A stretch of DNA of 46,994 nucleotides, taken from the NCBI GenBank assembly GCA_008931825.1, contig QXVZ01027090.1, forward strand, positions 1,971 through 48,964, in the 5' to 3' direction. Every line of letters starts with the position of its first letter. Within the stretch, counting starts at the first letter, position 1. This stretch comes from Phallusia fumigata (taxonomy: Eukaryota > Chordata > Ascidiacea > Phlebobranchia > Ascidiidae). Below are positions 10,221 through 20,953 of the stretch, in pieces. The position numbers and the translations under genes were made by a program. The notes beneath the pieces were generated by a model. That model made no database searches and was not told where the DNA came from. It was given only the letters and a program-made list of their open reading frames with translations.

Positions 10221-12949
10221 CTTTTAACAAGGTAAACTATTTTGTCAAGCCACTGTATGTAGGTCCACGAACACAGTTTTTCACACAGAGTCGGGCTTAC
10301 AAATACTTCTAATTCAAGACACACAAACCCAAGACACTGCAACGACAATAAATCTTTAGTTTAAACAAGTCTTCATCGTCTGTATAATAGCGTAATTAGC
10401 GAATGCAAACCTTGTCAGAAAAAACACAACAAACACGTAGCAGAAGAACTTTTTTATTTCGATGCACATGAGAAAATGATGTTTTCGTTACTAACAGAGC
10501 TCTGTTACCAGAACCAACGAAATGGAGGCGCCTTAACGTTTACATCATATAAACCTTATCTGCTTTGTTTCCAAACCGCCTTGTAGCAGATTTGCTTGCG
10601 GTAACTTTGCTATCACTTCGCTGCAAGGCGTAATTGTCGAACGACTTGCAAAACACAATATATAAGTACCATAAAAATGTTATAAGCTTTCTCAACCAGT
10701 AAACCCAACACAATACGCTAGTATTTATATTATTCCCCTCCGCCACTGCTGGTAAGCTTTTTTCTGTTCCTTTTTTACCCGCCGCGAACGTGGCAATTCT
10801 GTCATGTGTCAACTTGCACGCAAATCCGGCATATTAAAACGCAACCCGACTCATGGGGAAATAAGGAACTTGTCTGAACTGGTAAGTTACGTTTGCAACT
10901 GTGCTTCCGGGGGCAACACATCGCACAATGCCTCCGTTGATTCCCATCCAGCTGGATGACGGGCGAACCGCAAACGAGACACACCATTACCTTCGCCGCT
11001 GCAAAGGTCAAGGGTATTCAGTTTCTTGCCAGTTAGCTCATCGAAGTCTTGTTGGTGGCTGGTTTGAAATAGTTGTCGCAAAGTGGCACGCTTGACTATT
11101 CCGCAAAAATAAATAGAGTTTAAAAGAGCCGCCTCTGCGCATTATAGCGTTGTTGTTGTGGCGTGGACTGTTTATACATTCACATTCTACAAATACCTCG
11201 ACTTCAGCAAACAATTCTGCGCGCGAGAGTGCAGCTATCACTCTTCACAGTCTTTAAAAACGATAGTTTACAATTTGCTAAACGAAGGTCATCAAAATAA
11301 GAAACAGCATCTGGGGTAAAGCACCCCAGTCGTATAGCAACGTTCTGCCACACTTCACTAAATCAAAACGTCCCGCGGAACTTTCTCCGACTGCCATGAA
11401 TGCAAGTGCATGACATCACGGGCATTTACGTACACTTATTCGGCGCTGTCGCGACGATGCGCTTCCTAAGTGGGCCCTTTGAAGTGGTAAGGCTCACTGC
11501 TTGGCTATTCCCATTTATGACCCCGGTCAGTGCCGGTATCGGTGAGCATTGAGACTCGACGTTTCCATTTTTCCGGTTGTCTCGGACGTGAACGTGAATC
11601 TGCGGGAAGCAATACCTCCTGTAACGAGCTATGTCTGCCAATTGACGCGATCAGTGGCAGATAAAAAAGCATTTCATAGGCCTGTGGCACTTGTATTGCC
11701 ACAGTCTGACGTTGTTTGACGTTTTCATTCGTTTTTGTTTCGAGGAATTGGTGTGCGATCTTATCTAGCCGAAATCACGAGGAAAACGTATGGCAAATAC
11801 ACTGCATACAAACAGAAGTCCAGCTGTGCCGACCTCGAACAGCTTTCAGCGCGCTGTTTAAAATATATTGTTACCAAATCGCAAAAATTCCGACACATTC
11901 TTTATTTCAGCATCGCAATACTTTGAATTACCAATCAAAATATTTTGTGGATTTACTGATGTCAAAACAAACGTCACAAACGGCAAAATATTCTGGTTAC
12001 CACCTAAAAAAAATCTTAAACTACTTTGTCTCATTTCTGGTTTGAAACCTTGTAGACATGACAGGTGGATTTACGGGGTCAACAAGCTAGTGTCAGTTTG
12101 TGGGGTTTCAAATCCCAATTGCGTCATTTTGCCAATGGCGCTTGACGCGGTTAAACAGATTTCGAGACAGTTGGAAGTTGTTTAAATGCCAAATGCGTGA
12201 AACCAAAACCAATGACGTTATTACCGAATGTCACGGACTGGAAATAGAAGGTGGTAATAGCCCCAAATCTGAGTCTAGACTTGGTAAATGTAAACGTCTG
12301 CTTTCAACGGTGTGTGTCGATTGTGGTGTTTACAGCATCCTAAACCCTGATATTGTGGAAGCTTACCACAATCCTGAACAGATTTTCCAGTGCTGGCATG
12401 CCCGAATGAGGACTGTTCGTAGACTTGGGGAAAGAGACGAAAAGCGAAACACGATGACAACTTTCAGCGGAACGCATGTTTAAAGCATTTGGACGTGTAT
12501 TAAGTGAGAGGTACATCTCACTTAAAGGTATTTACAATACACATAAAATTTCCATTATGGCTCTTTGAAACCTTTTGTGGCAATTACTGACGGGAAGCAT
12601 AACAATGACGGAATGTGACAAATCAGTCACCAGAAACACAGTGAGTCAGACTTGTGAAAATCACGAACAGTTTGAAATGTGTAAAACTAAATATACAGCT
12701 TAACTAAGCAACTCGTTCCTGAATACTGGTCAAACGGAGTAATATTTGAATAAAATGCACAAAAAGGTGGCGAGCTGCCAATATAGCGTCGCCACATGTT
12801 TTGACAATGTAGTTTGACGTTGCGTCACTTCCGAAGTGTTGTTTACAACCGCGAACGCCTGAAAAATGTTCACGATTTGATTATCGCCCGGTGCTTTGTG
12901 ACGTCATCGCTCCTTATTACTTTGTTCTGAGCTTTGTTCCTGCCGCTGC
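10221..12949. other. Intergenic region upstream of the VWA-EGF-Fn3 gene
   Basis: About 2.7 kb lie between the start of the matrix-protein gene (ATG at 10220, minus) and the stop of the cyclase-LIM gene (12950, minus). It should contain the promoter of the former. Open stretches exist, the longest being plus 12100-12483, but none shows a domain, signal peptide or splice-supported structure. A 10-bp-stem hairpin lies at 12500-12525. Confidence 0.5.
12500..12525. repeat. Perfect short inverted repeat (10-bp stem, 6-base loop)
   Basis: TTAAGTGAGA is followed by a six-base loop and TCTCACTTAA. There is no following T-run, and it is isolated in intergenic sequence, so function is unknown. Confidence 0.6.
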
Positions 12950-15667
12950 TTACAGAATTCGCAACTTCGTGGTAGCACTAAACACAAATGGAGGTTCAAA
13001 TATAATATCGCTATTTCGCAATATCATTTCTCTAAAGTGAAAGGTTCGGTTGGAATAATGATGCTACAAAAATACAAAGATAAAGAATAACTTTAAACAC
13101 AATACCTTCAGGCAAAATGGCAACGCATTGAGCTCGTATATATTTTCGTTTCCATCCGGTGCTCGTCGGCATTTCTAAAGCAAAGTATGAATATTTCAAT
13201 GCCTTGTCCCGAACTGCATGTTATATGACAAATCACCTGGCAAACGAAACAGTCCGGATGCCAGTAGTTTGACATCGCTTCAATGTATGAGCCGGTGATT
13301 ATTGTGTCGCATCCGTGGCATGTCCTTGCATGCAACGTGAAAAAGTCATCTGTAAAACACCAGTGCTTTATATATGGTCTGAAATGTAATAAAGTCTATA
13401 ATCCGTATTCTATAGTTTTGAGTACGTAAAAGCGTTTTACCTAAACAATAAGGCATTCCGTCTTTGACGATGTACGAGTCCATCAAAGGCGTGTTGCAAT
13501 GGCAGCACCTTAGTAGAGTGAAAGGAAACACTGGTTAGTAAGTTTTATGCAGATGTTGTAGATGTTAAAAAGATTCGGTTTGGTTGTTTTTTAAATTGTA
13601 GCCGTGAAGCAAATTACCTAAAGTGTTTCAGGTGCCAATGTCTTCCAAGTGCCTAAGGAACAAACAACATTTATTTCAGGATTTTTGTTAAGTGTTGCTT
13701 GTCGTCGAATGTTTCAAAACTTCACCTTTATATAACCTTGGTCGGGCCGGATTCGTTCCCCGCAGTTACTGCAAGATGTACCAAACCACTTCGATCTTTC
13801 CGACAATGCAATGGGTAGCAGCTGGAAGCAAAATGTAAACCATATGCCTTGGCAATGAATAGAATCAAGTTGAGCAATAAATCGCCACACAAAAATTGTG
13901 ACCTCATTCACTCTTGTGGTGCAGTGAATGACCCCCTATCGAATGACGTCGTTTTGTACGTAGTTGAATTGAATTTTCTCCCAGTAGGACACAGCTATTC
14001 GCATAATGCACACAAAAAAGACATGAAGTATTTGACATAGGTTCTATCAGGCTATATATACCTCAATTAAACGAATCCTTTTCTCACTTCCGTCCACTTT
14101 ATGCCGACCTGTATCATTGTGAATACACGGGGTTAACTGGGATCGTTGCAATTCCGTCCAAGCACTTGAATTGGCTAAAATCTGACCGCCTGTATAATAG
14201 TTTATTGTCACATATAGCATACTAGGACTTAAATTAGGTTAGAAACCAAACAGTTGTCAGTAGAAATCTGTAATGTTATGTATTAGTTTTATAACCGTAA
14301 AAGGGAAACACCTTTTTCGCAAAAAGGCTAAACCGAAGTATTTACGTTTTACAGTGACGCTTAGTTCGCCGTCTATTACCTGTATCCAATTCAAAATAAA
14401 CGGGAATTTCTTTATGGTAAGAGTTGTACTGTGTTCTGAAGGCCTATTCAATTTCATTGGGTTACTCACAAAAACTTGCCTTTTGCAGTTCGTGCGATGC
14501 CGACTGCAACGTCCAGTTCCGAACCCCCGTATTTCGTATTTCCCGTTGGGTATTCGTACTCGGAATAAACTTTTCCTCTTTCGAACAAATAACAGCGTTA
14601 CTTACAGTGATTCAACCAAATGTAGGGTATCAGTTTTAAACCAAACTGATACAATGTACGGTTTGTCACGACCTTTGCATTTTTGTTGACAAATCTGTTC
14701 AATACCTTGTTACTCCCATCTGAACCCGGGGTCCACTGAAAAGAAGAGTCGATCCCGCCAAACCCCTGGACTCCTCTTGTCGGGCACAGCAAGGGCAGGC
14801 CAGCACCTCTTTGGCCCAAGAAATTTGCACCAGTGCGGACTGGACGGTCAAGCAGCTGCGCAACAACCAAACCGTTATACGGTGACTAGCGAAATGGATA
14901 ACATTATACCGTTACCAGTTTAGGGCATCCCAAGGTTTCTGAAATACGATTAAGAACTGATCCTCATGAGAAGAGATTTCGAACCCGTGAAAATCTTTAA
15001 TGCAGCGGTTGATGATGTCACAGTACTGATGCAAAGTACTAAAAAAATGTCGCAAATGTATCTTAAAAAGGGATTGCAACAGTTTGTGCATGTTACACTT
15101 TGGTAAAGGTTTGTACTGTACCTGGAAATTGTGTCAGGGGTGCATTTGTGCCACAGTTCCTCCATGCCGTTCATGCGTAGCGAAACTACAGTTACCACTC
15201 CGCTAGGACCTCTTCCTTTGGAGACCAACGGCGAAGAAACGATCTGCAATCCAGCAAGTGAATATACTTTACGTAACATCAAAATTGATACTAGTCTACA
15301 AGTACTATATTTTTAAACTTACCCTTGTTTCGGGTGGAAGATTACTTATAGGGGAGTTGTTGCTGTTCATGCTCTGAGTTTTAGATCCCATTTCACCATC
15401 TGCGCCTGACGAACTGATAAAACAAACATCAAGGTATTCAGCTCTTAGTAATTCTTTGTCCCTTGGAAAGGCGTGTATTTGCACAACGCTAATATCAGCA
15501 GACAGGTACTATCTCGCACTGACTCATTGATAAATAAACATGGGTATAATTACATTTAGCAATCCCAAAACAAGAAATAAACCTTAGCAACTTACCTTGA
15601 TTTGCCAGTCATAGCCCCAACCGCCATTCAGCAGTATGGTCTCGACTTTACGGTTTACTGCTGACAT
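12950..15667 (-). CDS. Degenerate class III nucleotidyl-cyclase domain fused to two LIM domains
   Basis: Phase-consistent exons: 15323-15413, 15122-15243, 14916-15038, 14706-14855, 14470-14577, 14346-14428, 14062-14174, 13726-13821, 13618-13652, 13441-13508, 13237-13349, 13106-13174, 12950-13063 (stop). Exon 15596-15667 (start MSAVNRKVETIL) is the likely first exon, but its phase does not join 15413 directly, so a small exon may be missing. From 15243 to the stop the model gives 397 residues: a cyclase homology domain, then LIM1 (CSNC...HWHLKHFRCCHC), LIM2 (CHGC...HPDCFVCQKC) and a 37-residue tail. LIM domains bind proteins and not substrates. With the cyclase active site lost, a scaffold or regulatory role is the best inference. 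No signal peptide or membrane segment is visible, so it is probably cytosolic. Some intron sizes are tiny (the one before 14428 is about 41 bases), so that junction is less sure. Confidence 0.78.
13106..13821 (-). other. Two LIM zinc-finger domains
   Basis: LIM1 spans exons 13726-13821, 13618-13652, 13441-13508 and 13237-13349: CSNC, then WHLKHFRC, CHC, then a YC pair near DGMPYC. LIM2 spans 13237-13349 and 13106-13174: CHGC, NYWHPDCFVCQKC, then LPFC. The second resembles C-terminal LIM domains of the ALP/Enigma kind, and WHLKHF recalls prickle/testin LIMs, so I do not assign a subfamily. Confidence 0.88.
14062..15243 (-). other. Pseudo-cyclase (class III CHD) region
   Basis: Spliced translation follows the order of fungal/protist-type cyclase domains: GPSGVVTVVSLRMNGMEELW where functional enzymes have an FTDI...ST.LW motif; HGFEISSHEDQFLIVF for the G.YEVKTEGDAFMV.F block; DALNWCLTVQSAL for the AL.WCL.VQ.AL helix; GPRVQMGVTRGKVY for the VRMGIH.G block; PTGNTKYGGSELDVAVGIA for TGR.DYFG..VN.AARI; and RIRLIELLPIALSER for the closing LKG..E...L..LLP..L..R segment. 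The first metal-binding Asp (to Arg), the adenine-contact Lys, and the Asn/Arg transition-state residues all appear replaced; the second Asp seems retained. The alignment was made by eye from knowledge of the family. Confidence 0.75.
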
Positions 15668-16748
15668 ATGACGACGAAACAATGCCTATGTACTGCAACT
15701 ATATATTCCATTCCGTATGTATTTGACAGAATGACGACGTACGTCCTTGAAAGAACTGGCGGTTGGAGAGGCACAGGCTTTGCTGAAATATCGAGTATCC
15801 TTTGCTGAAATGACAAGAAATGAACATCGCCAATTAAGTAGCAAGTGGCAGGAATCTAACAAAAGCATCCATTCAATTAACCTGGCCACGGGCGAATGGC
15901 AATGAGAGGCAATTTTCCAGACTGCCTCCTTTGTCTTGTCTGTCCAGAAGCCTCGCCGGTGAATGGGGGAAGCGGAGGCAGGTAAACAATTTGATGAGAT
16001 TAAGTGAGTGGAAGCAACAAAGTGCCTTTATTGCGATATACTCTTACAAGTCGTGTCACCAAAGGCAGAAGCAAATCGCCCAGTCACTATTGTACACAGA
16101 TTCTTATTATTATTGCAATTATTGTCTGTTTTTCACAAAAAACTGGTATCTCAAAGCATTTTAACCAGAGGCAGACTTTTCTGCAAGCTAACCCTGTTGT
16201 ACTACTACTCTGCGATTTTGTGCTACCTAGAAATCGATATAAAAGAGCATGGCGCTCGTCTTTCTATCCTTTTCTCGCTCTGGGTCGTGAAGATTCCATC
16301 AATGAAGGTTGCCACAATAGGCTTCGCGCGTAGTTGTATTGTTTATTATGAAACACGCGTAAACCAAGTGAATGCGGGATAACCACGCCAGACTTCTCAT
16401 GTATCCTCATTTTGTTGGCGTGTTTCCTTTGTGCACAAATCGCTCGAACGTGATTACAGAACAACCCGATAAACAAGCAAACATAACATAGAAACTTGCA
16501 CACTCAGTCTAAAAAAGACGCCGAACAAATCGACGCACTGGCCTGACACTTTTACAAGAGTCTATCAACATTTGTCACAACGGTGCAAAGGGGTACGTCA
16601 TAAGACGGTATGTCTAGCTCTGTTTGTTTAGACCTAGGATCGACGATAGATCGCCATTTACTAACTTCACTGGTTCGATTGGAAAACAAACAAAGTCTTG
16701 AAATATGTTTGACATAGTTAACAACAGCTGGACTGGTCTCCACCCAAG
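15668..16748. other. Intergenic region upstream of the cyclase-LIM gene
   Basis: No exon recognised, except that minus-strand sequence down to 16552 could extend the ZP gene if its last intron is retained. Plus-strand open frames near 15931-16382 overlap one another in different frames and show no domain or signal peptide. They look incidental. Confidence 0.4.
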
Positions 16749-18217
16749 TCATGCGAGACAGGTCTAGAGGAAAAAAGGTGTCAGTTGAGATTTGTAAAAT
16801 GCACCGTATCGTCATCACGTTGATTGCGTCCAGTGTACTTACCGAACAAAAATCTTGTCGTGCGATGTCGCACAAAGTAACGTTGCAGATAATCTGGATT
16901 GACTTTGCTCTAAATCCCGTTAACAAATCAATATTGAATTCAAAAATGACATGGTAAGGACTTCTTGAAACAATGTTGGTAAACGAGTCGTTCTGAGCCC
17001 CACAACTGTCACATGTAAACGTTTCATTTCTTAGCGGTGTATTATATGTAAGAGCACACGCGACCCAGTGCAGTTTGCATACATGCGCTCATCTTTTCAA
17101 CTTTACAGTTACCTCGTTTGAAAAATATCCCAGTTTGTCGTCCTATTGCTTGAGTCATTGTCAAAAAGCAACCAACATTTGACATCCTTGCAAAACAAAC
17201 GTTGTAACTGTTGTAGGTTTAAATAGTATGGGGGTTGTATGTTACCTGCAGAGCAAATTGCCGCAACGGAGGTTGAAGAACTTCCAAACGACAAACGTTT
17301 GCCCTTCCAATGCTCACTGAGCGATTAGTTGTTTGTCGAGTACAGTTAACATCGTCACATAACGCCAGGTTCATTTCGACGCCACTCGTAAATGATGCGT
17401 TTACCTGCGTCGTCCTATAAAAGCGTTAAACGTGAAAAACACAGGGTACTTGCTAAGAAAACCATCCGTAGTTTTACGTACCGTATTGTAAGCTTACCTT
17501 AGGATGATTAGGTACTGTGTAGATGAAATCACGCCTTTTGTTCGATATGAACATGTAGCGGTCAAGTTAATTTTGTGAATCACTTTTGGATTTGTGTTGT
17601 TGAGACCTCTAGCCACAATCGAATACGAAACGCTGGTAAAAGTGTCTGCAACCTGCCCAGGATAGGACCAATTCTAATCACAGAAATCACCCGGTAACAG
17701 GTTAACATAATTATTTTCATTTTTGGTTATGCAATACTCGGGCATCGAAACTTTAAATTATATTCTTATTACTTCACGGTTTGTACGTACCGAAACCAAC
17801 GCACACTGTGCAAACTCATACAAGGACAGAACAAACTCATCCCTGACATCCTGCATTTGGCAATTTCTGTTTTCTGAGACTATCGTAACATCAATCAACT
17901 CACTAAGGTTCAATGTCCCGATTAGAAACGATTTGTTTAACCTGCAAAAGTTTTGACCTTGATTTTAATTAACATGTCACAAAAACAAATGTTGTGATGC
18001 CTACATGCACAATATTATTATTAGGAAAGATTCAACTCATCATACGAATTCACCTGATCGTAGTGTTGTACGGTTGACACAAAAGGGCAACATCTGCGAA
18101 GGTCTGCGCAAAAATATGTTAACAAACATTACATTTGCAAAAAAATTTTGCAATCACCTCTTTTATTGCAGCGACGTTCAGTAAGGCCAAAATGCAAATC
18201 GTTTTTAGATTATTCAT
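16749..18217 (-). CDS. Secreted ZP-domain protein
   Basis: Exons 18158-18217, 18054-18103, 17791-17941, 17498-17673, 17246-17414, 17113-17186, 16843-17029 and 16749-16763 join in phase to give 293 residues. It starts with a clear signal peptide (MNNLKTICILALLNVAAIKE). It then consists almost wholly of a ZP module: ZP-N cysteines (ALLCQP, RNCQM, AQCAL, ATCSY), then ZP-C landmarks (LCDDVNC, KCWLLF, FTCDSCG, HVIFEFNIDLL, IICNVTLC, DFCS). ZP modules polymerise into extracellular filaments and coats. No transmembrane helix or furin site follows, so it is probably secreted. The last junction uses a perfect GTAAGT donor and gives a final CSTCLA. If that intron is retained the frame stays open to a stop at 16552 (385 residues), so the C-terminus is uncertain. 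Confidence 0.85.
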
Positions 18218-19032
18218 GTTTGCACAGGACTGTACTAAACTTGCCATACAGCGATTTATTCTGTGCGTTAATGGCCAATATTATGCAGTATTTCCGGTGC
18301 ATCATTTGCACAACGGTCACTCAATTCAGCAACTGTGTCACTCACTTCGTCGCTCATTCCATTATGATAGAAGGTTTTTCTTTCATCATGCAATTTTTTG
18401 TGCTACAAATATTTACAGTATAAGTTCGATAGGTGTCAAGAAAAAGTTACAAGCCCCGAACGACCATCGATATTCTAGAGTTAATTGTTTAATTATTAGG
18501 TTACTTAGTCTTAAACGTGATGTTCCAATCGTCCACAAAATTTTGCACTACTGCCTACAGATATGTTTGCCTGTTCTTAGCTGTGGCGCAAATACAAAGG
18601 CTACCACGGCGCTTTAATTGCATGTGGTGCTCAGCCAATATAGTGGACATGACAAAAGACGAAACTGCATTAAGCGATTATAACTAAATACGCGGACAAT
18701 TTATCACTGTTATACGCGAGGTATCAAGGTAGGCGCATGATCCACGCGACGTCGCGCCCACAATCGTAAAGCCTGCCGAATATGCCCCAAGGCCCTTGTT
18801 TGGCATCGACAACAAGGTACGATTTTCTCAGTTCCACTAAATGCCACTGTAGACTTTACCTACAAGAGACGGTTACTTTTCTACAGTAGTTGGAGTAGTA
18901 ATAGCAGTTTAACTGTATCGTGTATGTCAGTTTTGTTGACAATAAAATCTGTTGCAGCTACTTTCCTACAAAAATGAAGTTAAACAAGCTTTCGGAGGTG
19001 TTTATTTGAGAAATGTAAATATCAACACAGGC
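18218..19032. promoter_or_regulatory. Shared upstream region of two divergent genes
   Basis: About 815 bases separate the start codons of the ZP gene (minus, 18217) and the kringle gene (plus, 19033). It must contain both 5' flanks. On the plus strand a 3' splice-acceptor-like TGTTGCAG ends near 18957, about 75 bases before the kringle ATG. It could be the end of a 5'-UTR intron or a trans-splicing acceptor. No clear TATA box was identified. Confidence 0.45.
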
Positions 19033-20506
19033 ATGGCTCGAACTTTAACTGTTTTGTTTCTCATTTTCACTGCACAATCGGGAGCTCAGGTATGTCACAA
19101 CGGCGGGGAACTGCACAAGGAACTGGGATTGTGTATATGCACGTATTCTTGGACAGGAAAGGACTGCTCTGAGTGGAGTATGTTGAACAAGACACTTACA
19201 CCCTAAATTGCGAGCGAGGTTTTGATGATATCCTGCTTATTTGCAGAGCACCATCTTTGCTATTTCGACGACGGTTTTTCGTACAGAGGATTTTTGAGTC
19301 GCACTAACGAAGGCGTTAGGTGCGCTCCATGGACAACTGACAGCAATAAACTTTACCCGTTGGAAGAAAATGGTGTTGGCGTCCACAATCACTGTCGTAA
19401 TCCTGGTAAGTTCTTCTCCAGCAAATAAATATCATACTTCCCAACCGACATGATGTTCCTTTTCACCCCATTTGATGCTCGGTTGGTCAGTGTAACAACG
19501 CAGATAGGAAAATTTATACATTTACTTGTTTTACAGACCACGATCCGAAAGGCCTATGGTGCTTTGTTGAAGGCCCTGAACTAGTTGGATACTGCAACGC
19601 CACTGTATGTCCAGGTACTGGTTGGTTATACTGGTATTTTCATTAAGTGAGGCAATAAAAGTTGTATCATTTGTAAATTTTTCTAACTATTTGATTCGGT
19701 TACTTGTTTTGGATGCAGATCGCTACAAGTCCCCACCTAATATCACTGTAAAAGGTCGGAGAAAAGACGGACAAGATGATACAGTTCGATTTCTCTACGG
19801 ACCGCTGGTGTCCGGGATATGTAGTGGCGTGGTTGCTCTTTTAATTATTATCGGTCAGTTGAAGTTGTTAGCAGATTTGTTCATATGGTCGTGCCGTTCT
19901 CTGGTTAACACTATAGATTTTTAGATAGTTTGTTCCTGGGCCACAAAAAGGCGCATTACCCTTCAATAAGTAACCCCAATGCCCTAAACTATATTTACAT
20001 TTTTTTCGACAAAGTTACATTTTTAGCTACCAAAGCAACATCAAAGCAACGTTTAGTGTCCATAATTTGTTTATGATTTAAGTAACGTATTTTATAATTT
20101 GAGTAGTTTAGAATGGCGTAAAGTTTTTTTGTGCGCAACTTCCAGCACTTGGTTAACCTTTGTAAGGAATGATCATAAACTGAAGGTTGGGCGACAAACC
20201 ATGATACTACGTAATCATAACTGCGTTAATTACACGACAATTATTTTGCCTGTAGTTACGGCCGAATGCTGTCGCAGAAAGCGTGCGCATTCCAATCGAT
20301 CTCTTACTTCCAACGAAGCTCTTCCCTCGAGTCCCCATGAACAACATAAAAGGTAAATTAGTATTTATAACAGCGGGTTTTAATTAACACCCCAAGTTAG
20401 CTATTGGTAACCACCAGTCAGTTTACATCTACCTTATATTTTTAGCCAACCAAGAGGCGTAATTACTGTGAATATGGATACAGGAGAAACTATGCAAGTG
20501 CAATGA
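19033..20506 (+). CDS. EGF-like plus kringle single-pass membrane protein
   Basis: Exons 19033-19177, 19247-19405, 19537-19614, 19719-19853, 20256-20352 and 20446-20506 (TGA) join in phase to give 224 residues. Features in order: signal peptide (MARTLTVLFLIFTAQSGAQ); an EGF-like half with CHNGG and CICTYSWTGKDC; a kringle (CYFDDGFSYRG, CAPW, HCRNP, LWCFVEG, YCNATVC) with the expected cysteines; a short stalk; a membrane helix (GPLVSGICSGVVALLIII); and a cytoplasmic tail of about 50 residues starting CCRRKR and ending MQVQ. Kringles bind proteins and there is no protease domain, so this is a small receptor-like or adhesion protein. I chose the ATG at 19033 because the signal peptide starts there. 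The next AATAAA is at 20816. Confidence 0.88.
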
Positions 20507-20953
20507 GGGGGTACGTGGTTAGTTTGCAGGTGAAGACATTCTCACAGCGTCTTGCCAAACACTAGAATGCTTTTTGCAGCTACGTTCCCAGCTGCCGTTG
20601 TTTGCTAGCAGAAAAAAGCAGAAACGAAGGATTGAATCCACAGCTTCAAACAATTTGTAAAAGAACGATCTGAAACCTCTGTTATTTTAACGACATTATT
20701 TATTTGCTCAAATTGTTTTGTTTAACTATTCTCTTCCTTCAAAAGGTTTCAACTGCACAAAAGAATGTGCATTGTGCGGTTTATGTTTTACCTATACTCA
20801 AGGCCGGTTCCAAAAAATAAAACAACTGACGGTCTCCAGCTATATACCCCTATACGTATCCCGCTATATCTCCTACCAAATGTTGCTATATTATATGCGA
20901 CACAATCCAAAACTCGAGTTGTCGTCGTTTATTATGTACTGACAATTCGACGC
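20507..20953. other. Convergent 3' region of the kringle and first carboxypeptidase genes
   Basis: Contains a plus-strand AATAAA at 20816-20821 (kringle gene, about 310 bases past its stop) and a minus-strand AATAAA at 20928-20933, only 21 bases past the carboxypeptidase stop. The two 3' ends therefore face each other about 110 bases apart. Confidence 0.55.
20928..20933 (-). terminator. Polyadenylation signal of carboxypeptidase copy 1
   Basis: AATAAA on the minus strand, 21 bases downstream of the TAA at 20954-20956. Copy 2 has the same signal at nearly the same distance. Confidence 0.65.

Noticed and set aside
12100..12483. Plus-strand open frame of 127 codons
   Set aside because: No signal peptide, domain, splice context or nearby AATAAA. 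Length is compatible with chance, so it was not called a gene.
14598..14870. Gly/Pro/Leu-rich minus frame (LLDRPVRTGANFLGQ...)
   Set aside because: Only the alternative frame starting CCLTVQSAL joins both neighbouring exons in phase and matches the cyclase helix, so this frame is a shadow.
14346..15667. PDZ domain suspected from GGWGYDW and VIDGEL motifs (ALP/Enigma idea)
   Set aside because: The exons in between align to a cyclase fold, and the VIDGEL segment falls in its C-terminal part; no GLGF core is visible.
16004..16382. Overlapping plus-strand frames of about 110-125 codons
   Set aside because: Three frames overlap in the same AT-rich stretch with no domain, signal or splice support.
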